A DNA stretch of 64,000 bases from Anniella stebbinsi (GCA_029215795.1 JARDYH010000003.1:173674382-173738381); one strand, 5' to 3'. Positions 53,240 through 63,557 are shown, counted from the stretch's first letter. Notes: a model not told the origin generated them from the sequence alone. Numbers and translations: made by a program.

Positions 53240-53605
53240 AGACAGGGAAATGGATACCTTGGGGCCAATTCCATTAAAGTTAGTTATGACTATGAAGTTG
53301 CATTGAATGCAATTAAATGGCACATTAATCGTGATTGTCCGTTGTTGGGCTGTGTCCCCTGATACCATAAATAGGCTTTATTCTCCTACTCAGTTTGTTT
53401 AAAAATACACTTTCGCAGTTAATCATGTTTCTTTTACCTCAATAAGCAAAGTAGCCCTTTGAATGCTTAATTATGCCACTAATCAATCCTTTTCATTAAA
53501 ATCTGGTGAAGCAGGCAACTAAGATAATTACTGCAGAATCATCTTAATTAAAAAATTAACTTCTAATTAAAAGTCATTGTTTACTTCATCAGAAAGCCTC
53601 TAGGA
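53240..53605. promoter_or_regulatory. Candidate conserved non-coding element
   Basis: A repeat-free block packed with homeodomain-type cores: GCACATTAATCG, GCAGTTAATCATG, GCTTAATTATGCCACTAATC, ATCTTAATTAAAAAATTAAC, TTCTAATTAAAAG, plus CCATAAATAGGC. No ORF and no transposon ends. Such density is typical of developmental enhancers, but this is inference from composition. Confidence 0.35.
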
Positions 53606-54146
53606 TTCAGGACAGGGCTGACTTGTTCATATTATTACTATTATTACTACGTTATTTGTTAAAAGGTACAGAACATGCAGGCCCAGCATTGTTCATCTGT
53701 CAAGAAACCTGATACTTTGCTTTAACCCTGAATAACTATGGAATAGTTTTGCAAATACATAACATGTGTTGCACATGGGTCTCTTCATATTTCTACAGGG
53801 AAAAAACATGGTTTCCATTGGTAATATATATTTAAAACATTATTTTTTTTAAAAAAAAAGAGAAAATAACTTCATCTTCTCCTTTCAGAAATTTCTAAAC
53901 ATCAGAGGGTTGAACTACCTAACGGACATCTTTTGTAAAAATAAAAAATGGACTGAAATATTCTTATGTTTCATATAAGTGAGCTTTAAATGCCTCTTGA
54001 AGATGCATTCGTTTATCCTAAATTTTCCCTGATTTGTAATTGACCACGACACTGCTATGCTTTACTTGTAGTAACATTTTAATGAATTCATTATTTAATA
54101 TTGGTTTTACATTGGTTTTTACATTGTAATATATATATAGTGTATT
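53606..54146. other. Unassigned AT-rich DNA
   Basis: Poly-T/poly-A stretch at 53845-53865 and TATATATATAGT at about 54130. Nothing else recognised. Confidence 0.4.
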
Positions 54147-54372
54147 ATTACATTTATATTCCACTCTTCTTCCTCTTCCAAGGAACCCAAGGCGGTTTTC
54201 ATGTCCTCCTCCTCTCATTTTATCCTCACAACAACCCTGTCAGGCAGGTTAGGCTGAGAGGCAATGATTGGTCCAAAGTCACCCAGTGAACGTCATGGCC
54301 AAGTGGTGAATAGAACCAGGTCTCCAGAGTCCCAGTCCAATATTCTAACCACAACACCACACCGGCTTCTTT
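54147..54372 (-). mobile_element. MIR-like CORE-SINE, minus strand
   Basis: Read on the minus strand: tRNA-like head GTGGTGTTGTGGTTAGAATA (A box) and CCTGGTTCTATTCACCACTT (B box region), then the conserved core TCACTGGGTGACTTTGGACC, GCCTCTCAGCCTAACCTGCC and GGGTTGTTGTGAGGATAAAA, and a 3' end with CCGCCTTGGGTTCCTTGG. This order is that of MIR-type CORE-SINEs, here close to full length. It would have been transcribed by RNA polymerase III and mobilised by an L2-type LINE. Confidence 0.85.
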
Positions 54373-54745
54373 ATATGTATTTTTTATGTAAACCACTTAG
54401 AGATTTTAGGATATTAAGCAGTATAGAAGTAGCCTAAACAAATTCATATTTGTTTAGAAACAATAAATTTTCTTTGATTGTTAGATGAAAAAAATGCCTT
54501 TCACTTAACTTGAAATGGGCACAGGTAACTGGCACATTTTATAACTGTTATTAACCAAACCTAAACGGTTCAAACTTTCAGTGTAGATCTCCTCATAGTT
54601 TGCTTAGCATGTCATCCAAATGCTACGCAAACCCAGGGCTAAACAACCCAGTGCTTAAACCAACAAGTGGTTGTTTTTGGACCCATAGACTGTTGTGTCA
54701 ATTGAACCAGGTCATTCTCTTTTTGGTGCTATGTTATAGTATAGG
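54373..54745. other. Unassigned; decayed MITE remnant likely
   Basis: GCTTAGCATGTCATCCAAAT at about 54602 resembles the GACAC/CATGTCAT words of the element at 29535. Confidence 0.35.
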
Positions 54746-54753
54746 GGTTCTCT

Positions 54754-55073
54754 TAGGCTGACCATATGAAAAGGAGGACAGGGCTCATGTAACTTTAACT
54801 GTTGTAGAGAAAAGAGAATTTCAGCTAGTGTCATTTGTATGCAATTAGTTCCTGATGAAATTCCCTCTTCATCACAACAGTTAAAGTTGCAGGGGCCCTG
54901 CCTTCTTTTGTATATGGTCACTCTAGTATAGTGCCTGCAACTTTAACTGTTGTGATGAAGAGGGAATTTCACCAGGAACTAATTGCATACAAATGACACT
55001 GGCTGAAATTACTTTTTCTCTACTACTGTTAAAGTTACATGAGCCCTGTCCTCCTTTTCATATGATCAGTCTA
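54754..55073. mobile_element. Dimeric hAT-type MITE with exact 8-bp duplication
   Basis: Ends TAGGCTGACCATATGAAAAG and CATATGATCAGTCTA. GGTTCTCT flanks both sides (54746-54753 and 55074-55081), a perfect 8-bp target duplication. Full-length arms joined at TATGGTCACTCTAGTATAG. Confidence 0.94.
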
Positions 55074-55221
55074 GGTTCTCTACCATACAGGAATGTGTGT
55101 CTGATTTGCAGAAACCCCACCTATTGGAGTGTTCCTTTAAAAAGACAATAAAGTAGGCACTAGGAGAACTAGCATCCATAACCAGGGTACCATTACCAAA
55201 AGTGCCCATTCATTATGGCTA

Positions 55222-55720
55222 TGTTTGGACAATCATATCTCAGTTTATTACACCATGATATACACGAGTCTTTTGCTGGTACCTGCTGTCTTTTTACAGT
55301 GTACAGCAATCAAACCAGGAAGTCTCTAATTAACCATAGTTTCCCATTTCATCTAAGTCAAATCTTAAATCAACCTCAAACCATGGTTTAAAATCTTGGC
55401 TTGTTCCAAACTTGTTGCTAATCGTGATTTCCCAATTCAGACAAAAGGAGAAACTAAGGCCAGATCTACAGCAAACAGGATAAAACACTTTGAAAACATT
55501 TTGAAAACGGTATATGGAGTGTGTCATGGGTCCCAACAGTTGTCAAAACTGTTATAAACCATTTTAAAGCAGTTGGGTAGATCCTGCCTAACTATAGTTG
55601 ATTAGAGGCTTCTTGGTTTAATTGAAGCTTGGGCAAGGGGAGGAGCAAAGAGCCAGCATGCATGCGGGAAAGGCTTCTGCATAAAATGTTTTAATAAGCT
55701 GAGATATTATTGTCCAAACT
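55222..55720. mobile_element. Old TIR element hosting a nested Harbinger-like MITE
   Basis: TTTGGACAATCATATCTCAG at the left pairs with CTGAGATATTATTGTCCAAA at the right, followed inward by TTTATTA and TAATAAG. The Harbinger-like copy at 55458-55588 lies inside. The interior is AT-rich without an ORF. Confidence 0.7.
55458..55588. mobile_element. 131-bp PIF/Harbinger-like MITE with TAA duplication
   Basis: Ends GGCCAGATCTACAG and TAGATCCTGCC. TAA flanks both sides (55455-55457 and 55589-55591). The interior CACTTTGAAAACATTTTGAA and ATTTTAAAGCAG matches 58982-59112. Confidence 0.88.
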
Positions 55721-55811
55721 AGATACATTCTTTTTCCCTAACACACAAACACTGGTACTGATGTTGTTCACTTAATATCTTCAAAGAACCAGGGAAAAGG
55801 GGGGAGATTGA

Positions 55812-56360
55812 GGCCCTTTCCGCACCTACCATATTTCCCGGGGCTGCCCCTGCCTGCTCGTGGAGAGGCCACATGACGCACAGAGCATCCCGCAAGCAGG
55901 CAGGGGCCAACCCTCCATTTTCCCAGGAGTTCAGGGAATGTTATTATCCCATTTTGTTCCCTGCTCCCGGGACGGCAGCAAGATGGGCAGCTGGTGTGGC
56001 CACCCATCCCAGGCACAGCCACGCTTACCTGCGAGTAAGCGCAGCTGCACCGATGGCCATGGAGCTGCACTGCGCAGCTCTGAGGCCATCAGGAGGAGGG
56101 GACAGTGAAATTATCATCCCCAGGATGGCGGCGGGGGCTGGATCGCACGCATGGGGGGGTTTAGTACTTACATTTGCGCAGGAGCGCTCATGCGCTCCTC
56201 CGTGGATCTTTTTTAAAAATGGCCACCGTGACTTGCGACAGCCCAGGAGAAGCCCGGGCTGTTGCATTATAGTGCTGCTTCATCGCGCCGAACCAGGCAG
56301 TGCTTACTTCCAGGTTTGCCTGCTTCCCACGCTCTCCACCCCTATGGTGCGGAAAGGGCC
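55812..56360. mobile_element. 549-bp GC-rich TIR element with TGA duplication
   Basis: GGCCCTTTCCGCACCTACCA and ATGGTGCGGAAAGGGCC are terminal inverted repeats. TGA flanks both sides (55809-55811 and 56361-56363). The 3-bp T-N-A duplication and GGCC terminus fit PIF/Harbinger. The interior is CpG-rich (CTTACCTGCGAGTAAGCGC, ATGGCGGCGGGGGC, GCGCAGGAGCGCTCATGCGC). Long frames occur on both strands (55873-56367 plus 164 codons, 55768-56070 minus), but no transposase motif is seen. Like the 33.7-kb element it may carry acquired sequence. Confidence 0.85.
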
Positions 56361-56889
56361 TGAGTAGTCTTTGCCAGCCAAGGATGTTCACATCCAAAAT
56401 CTTCATTGTTATTTTTGATGAAAAACACATGCTAGAGTAGTTGCTCATTGCAGCTGTATGAAATCTAATGGCATAAAACAGCATTGTACCTCTCCACTGA
56501 CGCCCTATAAAACTTCAGGCTTGCCTCTTTAATTGCCAGAACTAACTCAATTTATCACCTAATTATGTGCCATTTGCGGAGTGGAGTAGCTTCTGATTTG
56601 CTTAAAATTCTACAATTATTGGAGCTCTGCTAAATAGCTAGTTAGAGAATTTTAGAGTTGATACATTGATACATTGGATCCATTTCCATGGGACCATCAA
56701 CAAAATATTTGTTTGTGTCTTGACAAGAGCCTCTTGTGAACTTCCCATATAAACTGGCGAAGACGACATCTCATGATCAGTGAAGAAAAACTAAAGGTGT
56801 GTTCACACCCTCATGAAGCAACACTTCCTTAATGTGTCCTGACTTGGAAACACCATCCCATTGGAACACAGGGAGCTGCCTTTTACCAA
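56361..56889. other. Unassigned intergenic DNA
   Basis: No recognised repeat or gene. Confidence 0.4.
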
Positions 56890-57126
56890 GATCAGATCTA
56901 CCCCTTGTGTCATATGGAAATGAGCCCATCATGGTGATGCTATATTCCTCTTGTGCTTTTACACCTTGTAGCACACACAGTGACATCTGTTGTAGTATTT
57001 TTTGGAGAATACAGAATTAAAAAGCAGGAAATAATGCTAGAAAGGTGGTATATGGAATGTGTTTTGTGCCCCAATAATTATCCGTGCACTTAAATACTGA
57101 TAAAAAGCACAAGGGTAGATCTAGCC
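56890..57126. mobile_element. Possible TIR MITE (GATCTACCCCTTGTG termini)
   Basis: ATCAGATCTACCCCTTGTG at the left and CACAAGGGTAGATCTAGCC at the right are imperfect inverted repeats. No target duplication is clear. Confidence 0.55.
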
Positions 57127-57160
57127 CAAGTCTACACTAGGGGTATAGAACTGTCTACAT

Positions 57161-57503
57161 TAGGGGTGTTCAACCTCAGGCCTGCAAGCAAACCCTGCCC
57201 TTCGATGTTCCCCAGAGGGCATGTCCCATTCTCCTGGCCCCATCCTCTTTCCCCAGAGTGCTGAGTATTTGGTGGCTTCCTGGCTTTTGCATCTTTTCAT
57301 CCTATCTAAAAGGTTGAAATGCCTGTCCTGAGGCTTAGTTACTGGCAGGAGGAGGTTTAAGCTAAAATATGCTGGCATCTTTGGTATTTTGATATTTTGC
57401 CCTTTGTCCTGTGGTTTTCAGCCCATCTACCTCTGCAATGTGCCCCCAAGAGCTTCTCCAAAATTGAATTTGGACTTCAGCTGAAAGAAGTTAGGCACCC
57501 CTG
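57161..57503. mobile_element. hAT-type repeat (TAGGGGTGGGAA family)
   Basis: Left TAGGGGTGTTCAACCTCAGG, right GTTAGGCACCCCTG. Flanks GTCTACAT and TTCTACAC share six of eight positions. Internal GGTTGAAATGCCTGTCCTGA, AGGCTTAGTTACTGGCAG and CTTCTCCAAAATTGAATTTG match the 46.8-kb and 62.1-kb copies. Confidence 0.75.
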
Positions 57504-57615
57504 TTCTACACTGAGTGGCAGCCACTCTCCAGGGTTTCAGGGGTGGCAGGGGTTGAAACATGGGACTTTTCGAATGCAGAACATGTGCTCTACCAGTGAG
57601 CTATGGTCTTTCCCC
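57504..57615 (-). mobile_element. tRNA-derived SINE, minus strand
   Basis: On the minus strand: ATAGCTCACTGGTAGAGCAC (A box), TTCGAAAAGTCCCATGTTTC with CAACCCC (diverged B box), then CTGAAACCCTGGAGAGTGGC. This is a tRNA-like head plus a short body. The hAT copy ending at 57503 abuts it and may have inserted at its edge. Confidence 0.65.
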
Positions 57616-58132
57616 ATATCGATCATCTGGATTAATTAACAGTAATTGCTGACCTGCATCAGGGTGAAGCACAGCACTCAAAAACAGATCCCTTGATGAA
57701 TATGTTTCATTCACTACACCTGAACACCTGTTCTGGTGTCAGGGTCTAAATAATGCATGCTGCATACCCCTCGGATGAAAAAAGACTAGTCTCCAAGAGG
57801 CTTGAAAAGCAATTGTCTTTACCCTAATTCATTTGATGTATTTGAATCAGCTATTTCCATCCAACCTCGCCTACTCCTTTCAAGTTCTAAAAAAATTACA
57901 CTGCAGTTAAGCCCAACTGAGTTCCCTGGAGCTGACTCCCAGGTGAGTTGGTAGAGGACTGAAGGTTTAGAGTTTGAATCATCATAGAAAATGGAATACA
58001 GGAGAGTAAATTCAACCAGAGAGGACAAAACTGTGTCACCTATTATTCTTACATAGCATGCTTGTACACTTATGTGAAATAATTTCTTTTTAAAAAGATG
58101 CAATCTAGCAAATGCTGTTTTCAAAAATGTAA
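57616..58132. other. Unassigned intergenic DNA
   Basis: A 101-codon minus frame (57819-58124) shows no recognised domain. Confidence 0.4.
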
Positions 58133-58185
58133 GATGGACACTCCCACGCTAGCCAGGGCTGATGGGAATTGTATGAAACCAACAG
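58133..58185. mobile_element. hAT-type MITE fragment (CCTCCAGATG family)
   Basis: CACGCTAGCCAGGGCTGATG followed by GGAATTGTATGAAACC, one arm only. Confidence 0.5.
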
Positions 58186-58334
58186 TAAGAAATTTGCCAA
58201 ATTTAGTACAAGAAAAAAAATAACATTCATTCATTCACTCATTCATTAAAAGCCTATTGGATTATGTCACCCATATGATTGGGAGTGTGTTTTACCAGCT
58301 TTGGCTAGTATGTCAGCTGTATCTTTTTCCACAA

Positions 58335-58635
58335 ATTTTTAGATCTGGCCACAGTTGTCCAAGTTGTAGCAACCTTTGACCATCAATAACACACTCAATG
58401 TGGAGCAGCTCCCAAAACACATCTCAAAACTTCTGTTAGTGCAAAGATCTGCCACTAGATTCATGGCTGGAACTGGATGCCTGTATCTAGATGCATGTTG
58501 TTGTGGGATCTGTAGTGGTTGCCTATTTGTTTCTGGGTTCAACACAAGATGCTGGTTCTTAACTAGCAATTGTAAGCCACCTTGAGTGCCAGTTTTGGTA
58601 GAAAGCTGGGGTACAAGTCCAATAAATAAATACTA
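58335..58635 (+). mobile_element. L2-clade LINE 3' end
   Basis: Degraded ORF words (LVQRSATRFMAGTG, then a GLRWLPI-like GGATCTGTAGTGGTTGCC and GGGTTCAACACAAGATGCTG) lead to the tail AAGCCACCTTGAGTGCCAGT, TTTTGGTAGAAAGCTGGGGT and AATAAATAAATA. An older L2 copy with a different tail from the CCGCCC type. Confidence 0.7.
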
Positions 58636-58902
58636 TAAAGTTTAAACAGCTTTAAGACCTGGGTACTTGATGGAGCACTTTCCCTTGCATATGCCCCTTG
58701 TGCACACCATTCATCACCTGAGTGTCCATGCTGACTGAAGTTTGGCAATGGCTCTGACACAGTGGAATGCCCTCCCCGGGTTCTGCTCCACAGGTTCTGC
58801 TACACAGGACTCTGGGATCCTGGATGGAGGACCAAGATGGAAAGACGAGGGAAACAAGCCAAGGCAAGCCTGATCATCTGTCGGGCACATAAACCACACA
58901 CT

Positions 58903-58972
58903 CCCTTGCTGGTCAGGGCTGATGGGAGTTGTAGTTCCAAACATCTGGAGGGCACCAGGTTGAGGAAGGCTG
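58903..58972. mobile_element. hAT-type MITE fragment (CCTCCAGATG family)
   Basis: TTGCTGGTCAGGGCTGATGG, GAGTTGTAGTTCCAAACATC, TGGAGGGCACCAGGTTGAGG: one well-preserved arm. The Harbinger-like MITE at 58982 lies 9 bp downstream. Confidence 0.75.
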
Positions 58973-58981
58973 TGAGGCGAA

Positions 58982-59112
58982 GGCCAGATCTACACCAAGC
59001 AGGATATGACACTTTGAAAACGTTTTGAAAACTGTATATGGAGCATGTCCTGGCCCCCAACAAGTGTCACTACCGTTATAAACCGTTTTAAAGCAGTAGT
59101 GTAGATCCTGCC
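58982..59112. mobile_element. 131-bp PIF/Harbinger-like MITE
   Basis: Ends GGCCAGATCTACACC and GTGTAGATCCTGCC. Flanks GAA and CAA differ at one position from each other. The interior matches 55458-55588 over its whole length. Confidence 0.85.
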
Positions 59113-59317
59113 CAACAAAAATACAAAATACAAATGACATCTGTACAAAAGCCATTGGGGCTTGCTCCTACTTTCTCCTGCGATATTGTATAGTGGATTT
59201 CCACTCACCTTTGGGCATCATCTGAATCAGGGGCACAAGACTAAACTGTTAGATAAATAATGTAACCTGGGATCAGGTATATTAAAATATGCAACTCTTT
59301 TTCTTTTAATAATATGT

Positions 59318-59355
59318 GAGGAGGAGGAGGAGGAGGAGGAGGAGGAGGAGGGGGA
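59318..59355. repeat. (GAG)n microsatellite
   Basis: About 11 GAG/GGA units. Confidence 0.95.
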
Positions 59356-59519
59356 GATCACATCTGGAGCACTAATGCACACACACAGAAAATGCAATAC
59401 ATGAAGTGGGGATGTATTCTGAATGTGAAATACATTTCAGTGACACTGATGGAAATGGTTGTGGGAAGGTAGATTGGCACAGGCTCAAAGTGCCCACAAA
59501 ACATCACATGCTACAGTAT

Positions 59520-60010
59520 TAATATTTAATTGCGCTGGTAGAAACCGTTTGTTGTCCTAGGCGTGCCCGCAAGGTAACTGTAAACTAACAGCAATAGGGC
59601 TGAACTATGTACCTGTGTAAGCTATAATGGCAGCAGTGTGGCCACAGCAGAGGAGGGAATAGCCCCCAGCCTCCCTCTTTGTGCGAGGGGGTGCCAGTAA
59701 TTGGAAGGGTCAATGGCTATATCAGTCAAAGAAATAGCTTCCCTTGAGGAGGAGACTGATTGTCCTGCATTTATTCATCAGCTAACCAACACTTAGCAGG
59801 CTTCCCTTTGCATATTATTGGTGCCAGCCCAATGAGGCAGAAAATTGCATCGTGTCATTTAATTTCCCAATCTTTGTTTTCATTGTATTAATCTTTTGGC
59901 TTTGCTTCACTTCATAATTTGAAGGCTCAGCTAGAAGCAAACCAAATGGAAATTCAGCTTACTTTCATGTCTAGCTGAATGTGTTTGGTGCAGTTTGGGG
60001 AAGTTTAATT
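59520..60010. promoter_or_regulatory. Candidate conserved non-coding element
   Basis: A repeat-free block with CTTTGCATATTATTGG (octamer/POU-like), GTCATTTAATTTCCCAATC, GTATTAATCTTTTGGC, TTTAATTGCGC and TAATTGGAAGGG. No ORF. Varied, non-repetitive sequence with many transcription-factor-like words suggests an enhancer; conservation was not tested. Confidence 0.35.
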
Positions 60011-60823
60011 CTACGTAATCCCACCCATGAATAATAATCATCTGGTTTTGTATGCAGACATATTAGTGTTTATTAAGCCTGCCTTACAATTCTTGGGAAA
60101 TATGCCCAAAAGTCATTCACCAAAACATGATTAACAAATAGGTTACAGGAAGGAAGCAGATAGTTTAAAAAAAACCAGAAGGAAATTAGTGACATTCAGT
60201 AAGAAAGGGGATCCTATTTTAAAATGTTGCTGTGAATTTTGGTGGGGCGCACAGGGTTCACATGCAAGTTCACGTATTCACTTCTCCTGATTTAAAGTAA
60301 TCTCTATTTTGGCCCAACATCAACTGAAGGCCTGAATTTGAGTGAAATCTCTATATTTATTATCAAAATTAATATCCCACCTTTCTATAAAATATCCAAG
60401 TTGCCTTACAATCAGGGTAAAGTACAACAAATTGTAATAAAAGTAATCACAAGCACCAACTGGAATGTGAAAATGGAATGGCACAAACTGTATATGTGAA
60501 TAACACACGCAAACTGTATATATTAGCAACTTTTTTGTCCAGGACAACTGCTTGAGATCTTTTCACCACAGATGACAAGGATTCGAGTTGGAACATGCTA
60601 CATGCAAAGCACATGCACTGCCAATAAGCAATCGGGATTTGTGGAAGAAGTAAGGTTACCTTCCATTCAGAAGTCAAATCTTATGGTGAAATAATTCATT
60701 CCTGGTCACAGAAAAGTCTCAGACAACAGGACACACATTTCAAGGAAAATCTGTGGTAAATAACTGTATAATAGATGCATAAAAGGGCTAATATACAGTT
60801 ATACTGCATTTACATAAGCCGAG
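60011..60823. other. Unassigned intergenic DNA
   Basis: A piece resembling a tRNA-like SINE (GGATTCGAGTTGGAACATGC, then TACATGCAAAGCACATGCAC) lies at about 60580-60640. Otherwise nothing recognised. Confidence 0.35.
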
Positions 60824-60995
60824 GGCAGTGGAGGCTAGTATTTCCGATGTCAGTGGGGCAGAGAATCTGCTCCGGGTTTCAGTCAGAACCTGTCAGAACT
60901 CTGCTCCACACTTTAGACAGCTCCTTTAGAGTTCTGACTGAAACCCAGAGTGGATTCACTGCCCCAATGACATCAGAGCCACCAGCCGCCTCTGG
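60824..60995. mobile_element. Palindromic MITE (GCAGTGGAGGCTRGT family)
   Basis: GTGGAGGCTAGTATTTCCGA, TGTCAGTGGGGCAGAGAATC and CGGGTTTCAGTCAGAAC at the left pair with GTTCTGACTGAAACCCAGAG, GATTCACTGCCCCAATGACA and AGAGCCACCAGCCGCCTC at the right. Centre near CTCCACACTTTAGACAG. Confidence 0.75.
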
Positions 60996-62090
60996 CTGGA
61001 GAAAATCTAATGACCTCCATCACACCTAATTCTTCCCCCTGGTTTGCCGCCATGTTTTTTAACCTCTGAGGCAGAAGCGCATCAAACTTATGATCCCTTT
61101 CACCTGAATAACTGCTCTTTCACTCCTAAGGTCCTTTGCTCATTTGCTCTTCCACTCCACTCCACTCCTCACCTCATCTCACCTTCTCTTTCTCCCTCCA
61201 GTCAGGTCCTGTCAGATGAGTACTTCAACTAGACCACCTTTCTGCTAGACAAAAATGGAATGGCTCTTTAGTCTGACTCTTTGTGGGCATTGAGGGAGTA
61301 CAATCCTGTCTCTACAGAGATTCAGACGTTGTATGATTTTAAAAAACACTTTTGAGCCTGGGATACAAAGTTTGGGTTTATACTAAGCCCTGCCAGGACC
61401 TGATGCAATCCATTCAAGCCCCCAGTTCCTTTTAAACTACACAGAGGCTTAGGGAGCATTAAATGCACTTAGGGAAAATAATCCAGACTTTTAGCATTCT
61501 AAGAAAGGCTGGGGAAGAGGCGAGGTGTCAGCAGGACAGGCACAGCGTCATGTGAGTACTGTGCTGCAAATCCGCACACCAGGCATGGCGAGAGTGCACT
61601 AAATCGCTGGTGTGACGGAGCTCTAAATCTCTGTGATTGATCCAACTATGCATACAATTTGGTGGAAAATACATTTTACAAACAATACAATAACATTAAA
61701 TTTAAAGAGCATGCCAAAATGCAGGCTTTAAAATGAAAAGTAAACTTTCTGATCTCAGTTTGCATCAATCACAAATCCATCCCTATGAGGATCTCTCTCC
61801 TTTAAGACCCTCCCAAGGTCACTATCTATGGAGATTGGGAGAATAGACCCAATGCTTCTTCAGATCCCGTTAAATAGGCTCATGTATTAGTGTGCATGCT
61901 AGAGGTACAAATCCCTATCTTTTTAAAAAAAAATGGAAATGTCCTTTTGTCTTGTGAATCTTGTTCTGCCCTGACTCCACTGAAATGGTGCCCTCAACCA
62001 CTCCATTTGAAGCAGCTGCCATATGAAAGATATTTGAAATTATATGCTTATGGAAGGTAATATGCGACTTGTTGATACATCAATCCATTG
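60996..62090. other. Unassigned intergenic DNA
   Basis: No recognised gene or transposon. A somewhat CpG-containing stretch lies at about 61500-61625. Confidence 0.4.
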
Positions 62091-62098
62091 CACTAAGA

Positions 62099-62415
62099 TG
62101 GGTGAAGAATGGGAGACCTGGGGGCCAAATCCACCCCTCCAGGATTCCCCAAATGGGCACTCCCCATTCCTCTGGCCTCATCCTCTGGATTGGGTTTCCA
62201 GAGGATCATTTGGTGATTCCCTGGATTTTCTGCCTTCTACAGGTGAGTTACTGGCTGTAAGAGCTTTAAGCTAAAATATGCTGGCATTTTGGTGTTTTGG
62301 CCCCACCTGCATTTAGCACCAACCCTTCGACCCTACCCACCACTGGAAGGTGACCTTCAAGTGCTTCTCTGAAATTGAATTTGGCCGACCAGCTGAAAGA
62401 GATTCCCCACCCCTG
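62099..62415. mobile_element. 317-bp hAT-type repeat with 8-bp duplication
   Basis: Left TGGGTGAAGAATGGGAGACC, right GAGATTCCCCACCCCTG. Flanks CACTAAGA (62091-62098) and GACTAAGA (62416-62423) match in seven of eight positions. The interior matches 57161-57503 (GTTACTGGCTGTAAGAGCTT, TAAGCTAAAATATGCTGGCA, TCTGAAATTGAATTTGGCC). Defines the superfamily of this repeat as hAT. Confidence 0.88.
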
Positions 62416-62774
62416 GACTAAGAAGTGTCAGATGGAGCAGTTATCAAACAGTGTCCATGCACAAGCCACGCTGCCATCACAACAAAGTTTTCTTCCAGAA
62501 GCATATTGATGAGACTTTTGGGATTGGGAACAAGAGAAAATGTTGCATCAGAAGAACAACCAGGAGTTAGGGAAGGTTCTTCCAATATATAAACAAAATG
62601 TTTCAGAGTTCAACATTGGACTACAAAATAATTTCTATTTATACTTTTACTTCCTTCATAGATCATCTCAGGACCTTTAACTCTTGTCAACAAAAATCTA
62701 CTTTAAGGTGGGTCACACTATTACTCCCTTTTTACATATAATTGTTTTTAAAGCTAGTAATTTGCCACAGGTAC
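62416..62774. other. Unassigned intergenic DNA
   Basis: Nothing recognised beyond the target duplication at its start. Confidence 0.4.
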
Positions 62775-63557
62775 AGGAAGAAATTGACCTCACATCTGTC
62801 CAAGGTAGAAAAGAACAGCCACGATGATCAAGGGACTGGACCAACTCCCTTATGGGGAAAACTTAAGATGTTTAGGGCTTTTTAGGCAACTAAGGGGAGT
62901 CATGATACGTAAGTATATCATTATGTATGGTATGAAGAAAGTGGATAATAAAGTGATGTTTTTCTGTCTCTCTCATAATACTAGAACCTGAATGAAGCTG
63001 AATGGTAGGAGGACAGACATGGAATGTGCTACTATGAGCATTTCTACACCAGAGAAAATCCTGCAGCTTTACCACAGCTTTCTGCTTCTGTTTCACAACA
63101 TTCTCCCTTTACACGTGTTTTCCTTTCCCACCTCCCCTTTTTCCCTTTTAGTCACGAGTTCTTTACATTTCATTTATACAGCCACAAGATGGCGCTGCAG
63201 TCTGCCTCATCTTATCACAGGATATCCTCTTTTCATGCAGAGACAGAAAACGGGTGTTTTTGTTACAAGTTTATTTCTGTTTCAAATTAAGCAGCAGAAA
63301 TTTAGAAAGTATAAGAGAGGCATCATGAAAAGGACCCACACACGTCCATGAGCAGGCAAGAAATTCATGTAGAGAAACTCTACAAGATGTAGTGATGGCC
63401 ACCAGCTTGGATGGCTTTAAAGGGGAATTAGACAAATTCATGGAGAAGACTGTCAATGGCTACTAGTCATAATGGGCATATATTAACATCTCCAGTATAG
63501 GAGGCAGTATGCCTCTCGATAACAATTACTTGGGAATATGAGCAGGATGGTGCTAGT
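62775..63557 (+). mobile_element. CR1-type LINE 3' part, interrupted twice
   Basis: Segment 1 (62775-63005): GATCAAGGGACTGGACCAAC, TTAGGGCTTTTTAGGCAACT, TCTCTCATAATACTAGAACC, GAAGCTGAATGG. Segment 2 (about 63378-63557): CAAGATGTAGTGATGGCCAC, CAGCTTGGATGGCTTTAAAG, GGCTACTAGTCATAATGGGC. Both match the subfamily at 23868-24274, which is continuous there. About 370 bp of unrelated DNA separate the segments, and a hAT element truncates the right side at 63558. Confidence 0.8.
63005..63378. other. ~370-bp insertion of unknown type inside CR1
   Basis: Extra sequence relative to the 23.9-kb CR1 copy. It contains CCACAAGATGGCGCTGCAG (YY1-like AAGATGGCG) at about 63182, a T/C-rich stretch, and overlapping frames on the plus strand (62992-63351, 119 codons, and 63024-63290). 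I found no inverted termini, A-tail or clear duplication. Class unknown. Confidence 0.5.

Noticed and set aside
55873..56367. 164-codon plus-strand frame
   Set aside because: It lies inside a 549-bp TIR element that is GC-rich, where long frames on both strands are expected by chance; no transposase motif seen.
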